The notes under the pieces are model-generated. The model ran no database searches. It was given only the letters and a program-made list of their open reading frames with translations, and was not told where the DNA came from. A stretch of 64,000 bases of DNA from NCBI RefSeq assembly GCF_020881035.1, contig NZ_JAJITC010000001.1, forward strand, positions 124,001 through 188,000, read 5' to 3'. A program made the position numbers and the translations under genes. Numbering within the stretch: the first letter of the stretch is position 1; each line of letters starts with the position of its first letter. Source of the stretch: Paraburkholderia translucens. GTDB lineage: Bacteria; Pseudomonadota; Gammaproteobacteria; Burkholderiales; Burkholderiaceae. This document shows, piece after piece, positions 45,813-54,181 of the stretch.

Positions 45813-46265
45813 TCAATGCTTCATCGCCGCATACCGATCGCGCAGATCGCGCACCCGATCATGCGTCTGTAGCACCGCCTGGTACTGCCGCTCGACGATC
45901 ACGCGCACGTCGGGCGGCAAATCCTTTTCGAGTGCATCGTGATAGCGCCTTTTCGCGACGTCCTCGCCCTTTTCGCACTCGGCGAGAATCGCATGGTCGC
46001 TGCGATCGCCCACCGCCGATTTCACGTCGACCCAGCCGCGATGCAGCGCACCGCTCATGCTGCCGCCGGATTCGGGCTTGCCGCCCAATGTCTGAACGGC
46101 ATCCTGCAACTCACGCGCGCCGCGCGAGCAGTCTTCGGCAGTCGAGCGAAACAGCGTCTTCAACTCTTCGTCGTGCGCATCCTGGGCTGCCTTCATGAAT
46201 CCCTTTTCGCCATCCTTCGACGTTTCGACCAGAACGTTCAACACGGAAACAACGTTGGTAGCCAT
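45813..46265 (-). CDS. PA2169-type four-helix-bundle protein (DUF2383)
   Basis: A 150-residue soluble protein of the DUF2383/PA2169 family, a ferritin-like four-helix bundle. The pattern VSVLNVLVETSKDGEKGFMK, then ELKTLFRSTAEDCSRGARELQ and an ERQYQAVLQTHDRVRDLRD C-terminus is typical. Members are stress-induced and their function is unknown; some acidic and histidine positions could bind iron. The leftward gene has a possible weak -24/-12 element about 110 bases upstream. Confidence 0.85.
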   Translation of the reverse strand: MATNVVSVLNVLVETSKDGEKGFMKAAQDAHDEELKTLFRSTAEDCSRGARELQDAVQTLGGKPESGGSMSGALHRGWVDVKSAVGDRSDHAILAECEKGEDVAKRRYHDALEKDLPPDVRVIVERQYQAVLQTHDRVRDLRDRYAAMKH

Positions 46266-46370
46266 TTGATACCTCCAGGGGTTTCGTTGATTGCGAACTT
46301 CGCCGCGCGAGGTCTTTTGTCACCCCGCGATGAATCGCTCTCAGGCGCGGCTGGGTGCAGGGGCGAGCGC

Positions 46371-46385
46371 GCATCACGCGTGCCC
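46371..46385 (-). promoter_or_regulatory. Weak sigma-54-like element upstream of the DUF2383 gene
   Basis: On the minus strand GGGCAC-GCGTG-ATGC matches eight of ten informative positions with correct spacing. Such a match is not rare by chance, so this is tentative and gains weight only from the neighbouring promoters. Confidence 0.3.
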
Positions 46386-46426
46386 GGCATATTGGGCATG
46401 TCCGCTCGGACCGGCACGCGCAAGCG

Positions 46427-46729
46427 CTACGCTACGCCGCCACGGTCCGGTGCCATGCCTTCCACTCTGAACAGTCCGCTATGTAGCACGACACCTTCTC
46501 CGCGGTTATGCTCGAGTGCTTCCGCGCAAACCGAGCGGATGCGCTCGCGGCCCTTGTCGAACGCGGCCAGCAACGCCGATTCCAGTGCGGATTCGGCGCC
46601 AAAATGATCTTCGAGCGCCTCGGCTGTAATCGCGCAAGTCACCGGCTCGCCATCCACGCGCGCGAGAAAGCGCACCGTCAGATTCGCGCCGTCGAAGGCC
46701 GGTTCGTCGTCGGGGAAGTGAATCTGCAT
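46427..46729 (-). CDS. DUF1488 family protein
   Basis: A 100-residue acidic protein (MQIHFPDDEPAFDGANLTVR) of the DUF1488 family, found widely in proteobacteria with no known function. It appears to be the second gene of an operon with the DUF4142 gene, 43 bases downstream of that stop. No signal peptide or membrane segment. Confidence 0.78.
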   Translation of the reverse strand: MQIHFPDDEPAFDGANLTVRFLARVDGEPVTCAITAEALEDHFGAESALESALLAAFDKGRERIRSVCAEALEHNRGEGVVLHSGLFRVEGMAPDRGGVA

Positions 46730-46772
46730 CAGAGAGTCCTCCTACGCAGGCGTGGCAGGATCGCGTTCATGA

Positions 46773-47339
46773 CTAGCCCTTCATCGTGCCGGCGAGTTGC
46801 TGCGCCATCTCGAGATGATGCTTGATGATCGGCAGCGCATTCGCAGCCGCCGCCTTCAGTTGCGCGTCGGTCCCGCTCTCGCTTTCCTGCTGGAACAGAT
46901 CCACCGCGCGCTGATGCGCCTCCACGCCCACCTGCTCGACGTAGGCCTGGTCGAACTCGGTACCCTTCAACGTCTGCAGCTTGCCAACCAGTGCGGAATC
47001 CGCCGATGGGGTCGGCTTGAAGCCCTTCTTCGCGACCAGTTCCGCCATTGCGTGCGAGAGTTTCGTGTGGTCGGTGATCATCTGTTGCGCAAACTTCCTG
47101 ACGTGCGGATCGTTCGAATTTTTCAGCGCGATCCTGCTGGCGGCAATTTCGGTGGAGTCCGACTTCGAGGCTTCCAGGACGAACTGCTGGTCGGCTGGCG
47201 ACAGCGTCGTGCCGCCGGCCGGCGCGGCGCTCGCGGGCGCATCGCTCGCCTGCGCCCAGGCCGCGTCGATCGATGCCGCGCTCATGCCGAGCACGGCCAG
47301 CGCGCCAGTCATCACTTGTAGGGAATACCGGATCTTCAT
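46773..47339 (-). CDS. DUF4142 periplasmic ferritin-like protein
   Basis: A 188-residue exported protein: signal peptide (LQVMTGALAVLGMSAASIDAAWA) then a DUF4142 helical bundle with the characteristic QQMITDHTKLSHAMAELVAKKG and IIKHHLEMAQQL segments. Members are stress-linked in Burkholderia and relatives, with no confirmed function. The start at 47339 gives the leader. It heads an operon with the DUF1488 gene and has a well-matched -24/-12 promoter about 60-75 bases upstream. Confidence 0.85.
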   Translation of the reverse strand: MKIRYSLQVMTGALAVLGMSAASIDAAWAQASDAPASAAPAGGTTLSPADQQFVLEASKSDSTEIAASRIALKNSNDPHVRKFAQQMITDHTKLSHAMAELVAKKGFKPTPSADSALVGKLQTLKGTEFDQAYVEQVGVEAHQRAVDLFQQESESGTDAQLKAAAANALPIIKHHLEMAQQLAGTMKG

Positions 47340-47398
47340 GCATTTCCTCCCTGTCGATGCATGTGAATAAGCGCAGCGCCTTGGTAAAGCGTGGGCGC

Positions 47399-47413
47399 GC
47401 AAAACACATGCCT
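47399..47413 (-). promoter_or_regulatory. Sigma-54 type promoter upstream of the DUF4142 gene
   Basis: Read on the minus strand: AGGCAT-GTGTT-TTGC, matching TGGCAY-N5-TTGC at nine of ten informative positions. The predicted transcript start is near 47388, giving a leader of roughly 50 bases. Confidence 0.6.
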
Positions 47414-47492
47414 GGTTAGAGCACCGTGTTCCGGTGAGTGCGTAGCGTTCTCGCTGCCTACATGAGCGGTTTCGCGAGCAAAAATGCCCTGT

Positions 47493-47837
47493 TCAGAGAT
47501 CTGTTTCGTCATCGTCGGAACGCTCCTCGCCCGGCGGCACTTGCGGATCGACGAGGTGGTCCGTGCCGATGTCGCGGTCTGCTTGCAACGTCGAATCGCC
47601 ATCGGCCGAAGCGCGTTCGCCTGTGCCTGAGCGATCGGTATCGCTGCCGAGTTCGGCGTCGCCCGTGCCGAGCGCGTGATTGTCGAGCTCCGTATCGACG
47701 TCGAAATCATGGCGCTTCGCGCCCGCGACGTCGCTGCCGCTATCGGACGAATCGCTCGGGCCGAGCGAACCGGTCGTGCCAGACGTCTGCTTGACGGTCT
47801 GCTGCGGCTCTTCGTCAGGATCGAGTGTGCTGCTCAT
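47493..47837 (-). CDS. Acidic low-complexity protein, 114 aa
   Basis: A small, strongly acidic protein rich in Asp, Glu, Gly, Ser and Thr (for example DSSDSGSDVAGAKRHDFDVD), predicted to be disordered, without leader or membrane segment. Similar acidic proteins occur beside stress genes in Burkholderia, sometimes as hypothetical. An AGGAGAG ribosome binding site supports the start at 47837. It is divergent from topoisomerase IB. Function unknown; hydration or chaperone-like protection would fit the context but is guesswork. Confidence 0.65.
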   Translation of the reverse strand: MSSTLDPDEEPQQTVKQTSGTTGSLGPSDSSDSGSDVAGAKRHDFDVDTELDNHALGTGDAELGSDTDRSGTGERASADGDSTLQADRDIGTDHLVDPQVPPGEERSDDDETDL

Positions 47838-47875
47838 GAAAGCTCTCCTTGCGGTTGATCACACCGTTTTTTTCC

Positions 47876-47890
47876 GCAAGGCGCGTTCCG
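47876..47890 (-). promoter_or_regulatory. Weak sigma-54-like element upstream of the acidic protein gene
   Basis: On the minus strand CGGAAC-GCGCC-TTGC matches eight of ten informative positions. It lies about 40-55 bases upstream of the start codon at 47837, a sensible distance, and 26 bases from the divergent element at 47917. Confidence 0.35.
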
Positions 47891-47916
47891 CGCCCTGACG
47901 TTGTTGCGCTTGCCAA

Positions 47917-47931
47917 TGGCATCCCCCTTGC
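47917..47931 (+). promoter_or_regulatory. Perfect sigma-54 (-24/-12) promoter upstream of topoisomerase IB
   Basis: TGGCAT-CCCCC-TTGC (followed by T) matches all ten informative positions of the -24/-12 consensus. Expected start near 47943, about 68 bases before the topoisomerase ATG at 48011. Confidence 0.7.
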
Positions 47932-48010
47932 TTGTCGCCGAGCACAACACGCACGCCGCCCGCAACGGGCGAGCCGATCCGAACCACGCTTGATAGTTCC
48001 GTTTGCGACG

Positions 48011-49204
48011 ATGGCTACTGCGACTCCTTCCCCGCCCGCATCAAGCGACGCGACGGCCGCGAACGGCCATGCCGCAGCGCAGCCGCTCCCGCCAGGTCTG
48101 CGCCACACCGACGACACCCGGCCCGGTTTCACGCGCCAGCGCGACGGCAACGGCTTCGCCTATTTCGACGTGAACGGCGAGCGCATCGCCGACGAGGCCG
48201 TGATTCAACGTATCAACTCGCTCGCCATTCCCCCCGCCTATGAGGACGTGTGGATCTGCCCCGACCCGCGCGGTCATCTGCAGGCGACCGGCCGAGACGC
48301 GCGCGGCCGCAAGCAGTACCGTTATCATCCGCGCTGGCGTGAAACGCGCGATGCCGTCAAATACGAACGGATGGCCGAGTTCGGCCGCGCCCTGCCGAAA
48401 ATCCGCGCCCGCGTCGCGCGCGATCTGAAGCTGCCGGGTATGCCTCTCGACAAGGTGGTCGCGGCGATCGTGCAATTGCTCGACACGACGTTGATCCGCA
48501 TCGGCAGCGTCGAATACGCGCGCGAAAATCAGTCGTACGGACTAACGACGCTGCGCAAGAAGCACGTGAAGATCGAAGCGTCTCAATTGCGCTTCCGGTT
48601 TCGCGGCAAGAGCGGCATCGAGCACGACGTAAGCGTCGACGATCCGAACGTCCGGCACATCGTGCGGCGTTGCGCGGAGCTGCCGGGTCACGAGCTGTTC
48701 CAGTATCTCGACGAAGACGGCACGCATCACCCCGTCGGCTCGACCGATATCAACGACTACCTGAGGCGCGTAAGTGGTGCGGACTTCACCGCGAAGGACT
48801 ACCGTACCTGGGCCGGCAGCGTGTACGCGCTTGCTGCGCTGCGTCGATCGATGTTTGGCAGCGCGGGCGAAGCGCACCGTCATCTCGTCGCGACCGTGAA
48901 AGAGGTCGCGACGCTGCTGCGCAATACGCCGGCCGTATGCCGGCGCTGCTATATTCATCCGGCGATCATCAGCGCGTTCGAAGCCGACGAATTGGGCAGC
49001 CTCGCGCCGGGGCAGTCACGCCGCGGACTCAGGATCGATGAACTGGCCTTCACGGTCCTGCTCTCTCGTGCGGAAAAACGCGCGGCGAAACTCGAGCGCG
49101 CGTCCCCGGCGAAAGGCCGCAAGGCGCGCCAGTCGCCGGTCGACGACAGCATCGACGCTTCGCTGACGAGTCTGCTGAAAAAATCGCGTGCGGTGCGCAA
49201 GTGA
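48011..49204 (+). CDS. DNA topoisomerase IB (poxvirus-like type)
   Basis: A 397-residue bacterial topoisomerase IB that relaxes supercoils by a 3'-phosphotyrosyl intermediate. The N-terminal domain (GFTRQRDGNGFAYFDVNGER) and catalytic domain (ENQSYGLTTLRKKHVKI, then the active tyrosine in CRRCYIHPAI) are clear. The C-terminus is lysine/alanine-rich. The ATG at 48011 is preferred over more upstream options that add an arginine-rich run. These enzymes are accessory and often stress-linked; here the gene lies in a stress-type cluster with a perfect sigma-54 promoter. Confidence 0.9.
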   Translation: MATATPSPPASSDATAANGHAAAQPLPPGLRHTDDTRPGFTRQRDGNGFAYFDVNGERIADEAVIQRINSLAIPPAYEDVWICPDPRGHLQATGRDARGRKQYRYHPRWRETRDAVKYERMAEFGRALPKIRARVARDLKLPGMPLDKVVAAIVQLLDTTLIRIGSVEYARENQSYGLTTLRKKHVKIEASQLRFRFRGKSGIEHDVSVDDPNVRHIVRRCAELPGHELFQYLDEDGTHHPVGSTDINDYLRRVSGADFTAKDYRTWAGSVYALAALRRSMFGSAGEAHRHLVATVKEVATLLRNTPAVCRRCYIHPAIISAFEADELGSLAPGQSRRGLRIDELAFTVLLSRAEKRAAKLERASPAKGRKARQSPVDDSIDASLTSLLKKSRAVRK

Positions 49205-49380
49205 ACCGTCGCTGCGAAAAACCATAGCGTGGCGACGCGGCCGTCACGAGCCGGACATCCATCGCGCTCGCCGTCGGCACGGACGCAATAATTTCAAACC
49301 TGCTCGCATCCTTTACGCGGACGGTGCATCGTCGCGCGAATCGGACGCGTGTCACCGAGTGCTGGCCTCGCGCGAGTCGA

Positions 49381-49395
49381 TGGAACGGCCGTTGC
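49381..49395 (+). promoter_or_regulatory. Sigma-54 type promoter upstream of the PRC-barrel gene
   Basis: TGGAAC-GGCCG-TTGC (then T) matches nine of ten informative positions. The predicted start near 49408 gives a leader of about 28 bases, with the ribosome binding site AAAGGAGA inside it. Confidence 0.6.
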
Positions 49396-49435
49396 TCAAT
49401 GCCCCGGTACATTCCCCGTTCAAAGGAGACCCATC

Positions 49436-49942
49436 ATGGTCATTCAGACTCAGACTCAAGGTGCGAACATCGTCGGCAAGGGCGCGGCGACCGCGGAAGG
49501 GCCGGGCCCCGATGTGATGGCCGCGGCGACGCTCGACGGCGACAAGGTCATCAGCAGCGACGGCGAGCATATCGGCAAGATCAAGGACATCATGCTCGAC
49601 GTGCGTTCGGGCCGCGTCGCGTACGCAGTGCTGTCGAGCGGCGGCTTTCTCGGCATCGGCGACAAGCTGCTTGCGATTCCGTGGAGTGCCTTGACGCTCG
49701 ATACACAGGAGAAATGCTTCGTGCTGAACATGACGGCCGAGCGCGTAAAGAACGCACCGGGATTTGATAAAGATCACTGGCCATCGATGGCGGATCAGAC
49801 GTGGGCCACCACTATCCACCAGTACTACGGCAGCGAACCGTACTGGGGCGGCGACGTTTATAGGGGCCGCGGCGACCTCGATGTCACGGATATTCCTCCG
49901 GGATCGTCGGATGCCCCCGAGGCCGGCGGCGTGAAGCTCTGA
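49436..49942 (+). CDS. PRC-barrel domain protein
   Basis: A 168-residue soluble protein with one PRC-barrel domain (KVISSDGEHIGKIKDIMLDV and on to SSGGFLGIGDKLLAIPW, about residues 38-85). PRC-barrels occur in photosynthetic reaction centres, RimM and many stress proteins as binding modules. The C-terminal tail is acidic and Gly/Pro-rich with a HQYYGSEPYWGGD motif. An excellent ribosome binding site (AAAGGAGA) precedes the ATG. Last gene of the stress-type cluster. Confidence 0.85.
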   Translation: MVIQTQTQGANIVGKGAATAEGPGPDVMAAATLDGDKVISSDGEHIGKIKDIMLDVRSGRVAYAVLSSGGFLGIGDKLLAIPWSALTLDTQEKCFVLNMTAERVKNAPGFDKDHWPSMADQTWATTIHQYYGSEPYWGGDVYRGRGDLDVTDIPPGSSDAPEAGGVKL

Positions 49943-50069
49943 TCCGCGGGGCGCCCTTATCGGTGCGCGGGCGCCCCTACATCGCACCTCCTCAGCGCTG
50001 GCGCGAAGCGTTTGGACGCGAGCCGCGGCGAGGGTCTGGGGCGCCGTCGCAATCATGCGACGCGGCGCT

Positions 50070-52835
50070 TCAGTCTCCGCCAGGCTGAATGCCAAAGGCA
50101 CTCTGCACGGCTTCGAATCGCGAATTGACGTTCAATTTTTCGAACACGTTCTTCATGTGCCATTTCACTGTCTCGGGCGCCAGTTTCAATGATCGGCCAA
50201 TTTCCTTGTTCGACATCCCGCGAGCGACGTAGCCAAGTATCTGGAGCTCCCTCGCGCTCAGTGTGCCCGGCGCCATCTTCGAATCGGCATAGTTCGGCAA
50301 TGGAGATGACATCTTGTTGACCTCGTCGAAAGCCGACAGCAACGTGTCGATATACGCGGCGTGCCGCGTCGAGATTTCCGATGGCATGCGGCGACAGTGT
50401 TCCAGCAACGCACGCATCGGCGCCCCTTCGTCCACGAAGCTATTGATCAAGCCCATCGCGCACCCGATCCGCAGCGCGTTTTCCAGCGCCCGGAGGGCCT
50501 TCTGCGAGGCACCGTTCTGCTCGTGCGCAAGCGCAAGCAACAACGAAACGACGGCCTCGGCATAGCGCCAGCCAAGCGCCACCAGGTCGTCGAGCGAGCG
50601 CGACAGAAAGCCAACGGCGTCATCCGCGGCATGTTCGGCGAGCAGAACGCGGGCTTGCAGCACACAGTAGCTCGCCCACGTTTCCATCGCCGAGCCCCGT
50701 CGCCCTTCGCACATCATCGGTACGCTCGCGCTCAGTTCGTCGGCGATCTGTCTCGCTTCGACCACGTTGCCGTCGGCAATAAGCTGTCTGACGGCCTCCG
50801 CGTCGCACGCGAGCTTCAGACGCAACCATCGACGTTTGATCCCGACTTGCCGACCATCTTCGAGAACGGCCAGCGCGGGCCCCTTTTTACCATCGCGCCA
50901 CAGTACGCGCGACGCCGTAAGCAGGTAGCGCATCAATGCAGCGAGTGGCGACGTCTCCAACGCAATGGTCATGCGCCCCTCGATCAACTTGCGCGCTTTG
51001 GGTAACTCGTTGCATTCATAGCAAATCGATGCAAGGCAACCGGCCACCGCGGCCGTGCTCGCCGACCATTCCCCCAGCTTCTCCTCGGAGTACCGCATCG
51101 CCACTTCCATCACCCTTTTCGCATCAGGAAGTTCGCCGTGGATCAGCGCAGCTATGCCATACACCGCGTCGCGCAGCATATCCGCGCTGCTCGGCTTCCG
51201 GCTGATTCCCACCTGATCGACCCGCGCTCTCCACACGCGGGATATGTAGCTGAACTGCCCTCGATACATCAAGCCGAAGATTTCCGCGCTTTGCCCGTAA
51301 TACCGTACCCATGGCTGCGCAGGCGCCTTCGACGCTTCAACGGCACGCCCCAGTTCGAGCGCATGTTCGCTGTCGTCACTCACGCAGGCGATCACCGCGC
51401 GGACCGCGTTGATTTCCGTCCGCGCGGCCTCGTCGGCCAGCGACTGATCATCGCGGGCCCTTCGCTCGAATTCGTCGGCGATCGCACTGATCTCCTTCGA
51501 CGCGCGCGCGGTTTCAAGCGACATCGCGAGACTCCAGGCTTTCGCCAGGCGCAAACGTAATCGACCGGCGATCACATCCTGTGGAAGCTTGCCAATCCAG
51601 CCCGGCAGCATGAACGGGTCGCCGCGCTGAAGCATCTCCATCGCGCAGTTTTCGGCCCACTGCGCCGCCTGATCGTTATCGCCCGCGGCCAGCGCATGCC
51701 GCACGGCCTCGGGCCACAGGCGAGCCCGAGCGAACCAGAGGCTGGCCCGGCGATGCAGCAACGGAACCTGTCCGGGCGTCTGACGCACGAGACGGCGGCG
51801 CAGCGCATCGCTCAGCAATGCGTGATAGCGATACCAGTCTTGCGTTTCATCGAGCGGCCGGATGAACACGTTGTGCCGTTCGAGCCAGTCCAGTTTTTCT
51901 CCGCTCCCACCTTCACTGCCCATGACTTCGTCGCAGAGGGCCGCCGTGAGCCGCTCGAGAATCGACGTGTACAGCAGAAACGTCAGCATGTGCGGCGGCA
52001 AATGTGCAAACACCGTGTCGCTCAGATAGCGATCGATGCCGAACCGGGAACCGGCGAGATGACTGGCGAGCGCGGCGACGTCCTCGACGCGGGTCAGTCC
52101 GAGTGAGGCCAGTTGCAAACCGGCCACCCAGCCTTCGGTCGCGAGGTTCAACAATTCGACGCTGTTGCGATTGAGCGGCGCGTTGCCGGTGCGCTCGAAA
52201 AACGCCTGAGCATCGTCGAGCGAAAAACGCAGATCGTCGGCAGTCACGCGCGAGAGCTTTTCCGGCGATCGCAGCTCGCTGAGCGGCAGCGCCGGTTCGG
52301 CGCGTGCTCCGAGCAGAACGTGCAGGTTGTCGGGCGCGTAGCGCAAGAGGCGTGACACGATCGCGAGAACGGGCTTCGCACTCAGACGGTCGACGTCGTC
52401 GAGCACGAGAAATACCCCGCGGCCGTACGCGGCGATGCCATTCAGCAGCACGGAAATGACCGTTCTGACCGGCGTGTGTGCATCGTTGTCGAGAAGTTGC
52501 TGTGCCTGCCACGCGATCTCCTTCGACGCGCGAGAAAGCGCCGCCACCAGATAGGCGCCGAGTTGCTGCGGATCATCGTCCTCTTCATCGAGACTGAGCC
52601 ACGCAACGGGCCGCTTCTTTCTCGCTTGCGCCTCGCTCCACGCGGCAAGCAAAGTCGTTTTGCCGAAGCCCGCGGGCGCGATCACGAGCGTCAGGTGACG
52701 CGGGTGCCGTTCATCGAGTCGCCGGAGCAATTCAGGCCTTTGCACGCATCCGGCGGGAATGCGCGGCGGCATCATTTTGGTCTGGATCAGCGAGACGATC
52801 CATTCGCGCTCGAAACTATCTGCGGGTGTGTTCAT
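50070..52835 (-). CDS. MalT-like LuxR family regulator (LAL type)
   Basis: A 921-residue ATP-dependent regulator. The N-terminal STAND ATPase has Walker A APAGFGKTTLL and a Walker B-like GVFLVLDDVDRL, followed by a long helical TPR-like sensor region and a C-terminal LuxR helix-turn-helix (LSARELQILGYVARGMSNKE, then LAPETVKWHMKNVFEKLNV). MalT-type proteins bind DNA after ligand and ATP binding. The start at 52835 gives MNTPADSFEREWIVSLIQTK. It may form a regulatory pair with the response regulator 87 bases upstream on the same strand. Ligand and targets unknown. Confidence 0.88.
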   Translation of the reverse strand: MNTPADSFEREWIVSLIQTKMMPPRIPAGCVQRPELLRRLDERHPRHLTLVIAPAGFGKTTLLAAWSEAQARKKRPVAWLSLDEEDDDPQQLGAYLVAALSRASKEIAWQAQQLLDNDAHTPVRTVISVLLNGIAAYGRGVFLVLDDVDRLSAKPVLAIVSRLLRYAPDNLHVLLGARAEPALPLSELRSPEKLSRVTADDLRFSLDDAQAFFERTGNAPLNRNSVELLNLATEGWVAGLQLASLGLTRVEDVAALASHLAGSRFGIDRYLSDTVFAHLPPHMLTFLLYTSILERLTAALCDEVMGSEGGSGEKLDWLERHNVFIRPLDETQDWYRYHALLSDALRRRLVRQTPGQVPLLHRRASLWFARARLWPEAVRHALAAGDNDQAAQWAENCAMEMLQRGDPFMLPGWIGKLPQDVIAGRLRLRLAKAWSLAMSLETARASKEISAIADEFERRARDDQSLADEAARTEINAVRAVIACVSDDSEHALELGRAVEASKAPAQPWVRYYGQSAEIFGLMYRGQFSYISRVWRARVDQVGISRKPSSADMLRDAVYGIAALIHGELPDAKRVMEVAMRYSEEKLGEWSASTAAVAGCLASICYECNELPKARKLIEGRMTIALETSPLAALMRYLLTASRVLWRDGKKGPALAVLEDGRQVGIKRRWLRLKLACDAEAVRQLIADGNVVEARQIADELSASVPMMCEGRRGSAMETWASYCVLQARVLLAEHAADDAVGFLSRSLDDLVALGWRYAEAVVSLLLALAHEQNGASQKALRALENALRIGCAMGLINSFVDEGAPMRALLEHCRRMPSEISTRHAAYIDTLLSAFDEVNKMSSPLPNYADSKMAPGTLSARELQILGYVARGMSNKEIGRSLKLAPETVKWHMKNVFEKLNVNSRFEAVQSAFGIQPGGD

Positions 52836-52921
52836 GAATGGTCCTCTCACCGGCTCTCCGTGAGAGGTATTGATGGGTCTTTGTGGATGGTTGTTCAAGA
52901 TACGCTGAAGAGTCTGACGAC

Positions 52922-53686
52922 TCAATGCGAAGCTGTGCGAGGCGCGGCGAGTGAATCTTCCGGCTCCGCATCCGCCGAAGCTAGCGCGTTTCCGCTACCG
53001 CGAGCGACCTCGTCGAGCCGGTATCCATGCGTATAGACAGTCGCCAAACGCACGCCATTCTCGGGACGCAGGACCAACTTGCGCCGCAGCCGGTAGATAT
53101 GCGTGTCGATCGTGCGCGAAGTACTATCCAGTTCGCGGCCCCAGGCAAGCCTCGCCAGAAACCGTTTGGAGACAACCTGGCCGACGTTCGCGAAGAAATA
53201 TGCCGCGACGGCGAATTCCTTGTCCGTGAGCGCGATCGCTTCGCGGTGCAGAAAGACGCGGCGCTGCGTGACGTCGAAGAAGTACGGACCAAAGGCGATT
53301 ACGCATTCGGCCTTGATGCTGCGCTGGGCGCGACGCAGCAGTGCGCCGGCTCTGGCCATCAGTTCTTCAGTCCGCAGCGGCTTGAAGACGTAGTCATCCG
53401 CACCGGCGTCCAGCGCCTGCACGATGTCGACTTCCAGAAGCCGGCTGATCACGAACAGCACCGGTGGTTCGCGGCCCAGATGACGGCGTATCCAGTGCAG
53501 CACCTCGAAGCCGCTGACGCCCGGCGACTCCCAATCGAGCACCACGAGATCGACCTCGTTGCCCTGGAGAAAGGTGATTGCGTCCTCGCCTCGCTCGACC
53601 TTGCTGATCCGATGCCCCGACTGCCTGATCGCCCTCTCCACCGAATCCGTTTGCGCGGGATCGCTTTCCACCAGCAGGATATTCAT
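52922..53686 (-). CDS. OmpR-family response regulator, orphan
   Basis: A 254-residue response regulator: receiver domain with the phospho-acceptor D51 in LVVLDWESPG, a conserved Ser/Thr position in LFVISRL and lysine in VFKPLR, then a winged-helix OmpR-type DNA-binding domain (LTDKEFAVAAYFFANVGQVV ... TIDTHIYRLRRKL). A flexible Ala/Ser-rich tail ends it. No histidine kinase gene lies nearby, so its partner is elsewhere. It precedes the MalT-like regulator gene and may be cotranscribed with it. Confidence 0.9.
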   Translation of the reverse strand: MNILLVESDPAQTDSVERAIRQSGHRISKVERGEDAITFLQGNEVDLVVLDWESPGVSGFEVLHWIRRHLGREPPVLFVISRLLEVDIVQALDAGADDYVFKPLRTEELMARAGALLRRAQRSIKAECVIAFGPYFFDVTQRRVFLHREAIALTDKEFAVAAYFFANVGQVVSKRFLARLAWGRELDSTSRTIDTHIYRLRRKLVLRPENGVRLATVYTHGYRLDEVARGSGNALASADAEPEDSLAAPRTASH

Positions 53687-54181
53687 TTATCACCTATTGC
53701 TTTCGCCCGGCCAACCGGAAATCCTGCTCCCCGACAAAGTCGGCGAAACCCGTGCGCATCCGGCCTTGCCCTCGCGCGCGCAACCACGTTGAACGGGACG
53801 AAAAAAACACCATAAAAATCGCGTACGGCACCGCGCCGGCATGCGCGGCATGCAACATCGGTCCCGTCTGATTTGTCAATTTCGGACAAAAGATAGAGCC
53901 TGTCGATTTTCAAATCCCCCCCTTTGAGGAGGGGGTATGGCGATTTTGAATGGGGGGGCGAATTCGGTAACCAGCCCCCTCTCCGCATTACGACGGAAGT
54001 GTCGGCATCACCACTGATATGCGCCCCCCACCACGCAGCCGTGGCGCTCGTTCGGACGCCACGCTTGATGGAAGCGCGACAGGCCGCGTGCGCTCTTCGG
54101 CACGATCTGGATCATGGTGGAAGCGCGCAGCGGAGCCGCTAGAATAGGTCACCATCATGCCCGCCGAGCCGCTCTCACCCG
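53687..54181. other. Non-coding gap between response regulator and FUSC-like genes
   Basis: About 495 bases with no gene. It contains a C-rich/G-rich hairpin near 53914-53937 (CCCCCC ... GGGGG) followed by another G run near 53952, which may impede transcription. It must hold the promoters of both divergent genes. A leftward -24/-12-like match at 53852-53866 fits only eight of ten positions and is not called. Confidence 0.45.

Noticed and set aside
53852-53866. A leftward -24/-12-like match upstream of the response regulator
   Set aside because: Only 8 of 10 informative positions match, which is expected by chance in a gap of this size, and there is no supporting context.
53914-53937. C-run/G-run hairpin as an intrinsic terminator
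   Set aside because: No T run follows and no gene ends nearby on the correct strand; left as an unexplained hairpin.
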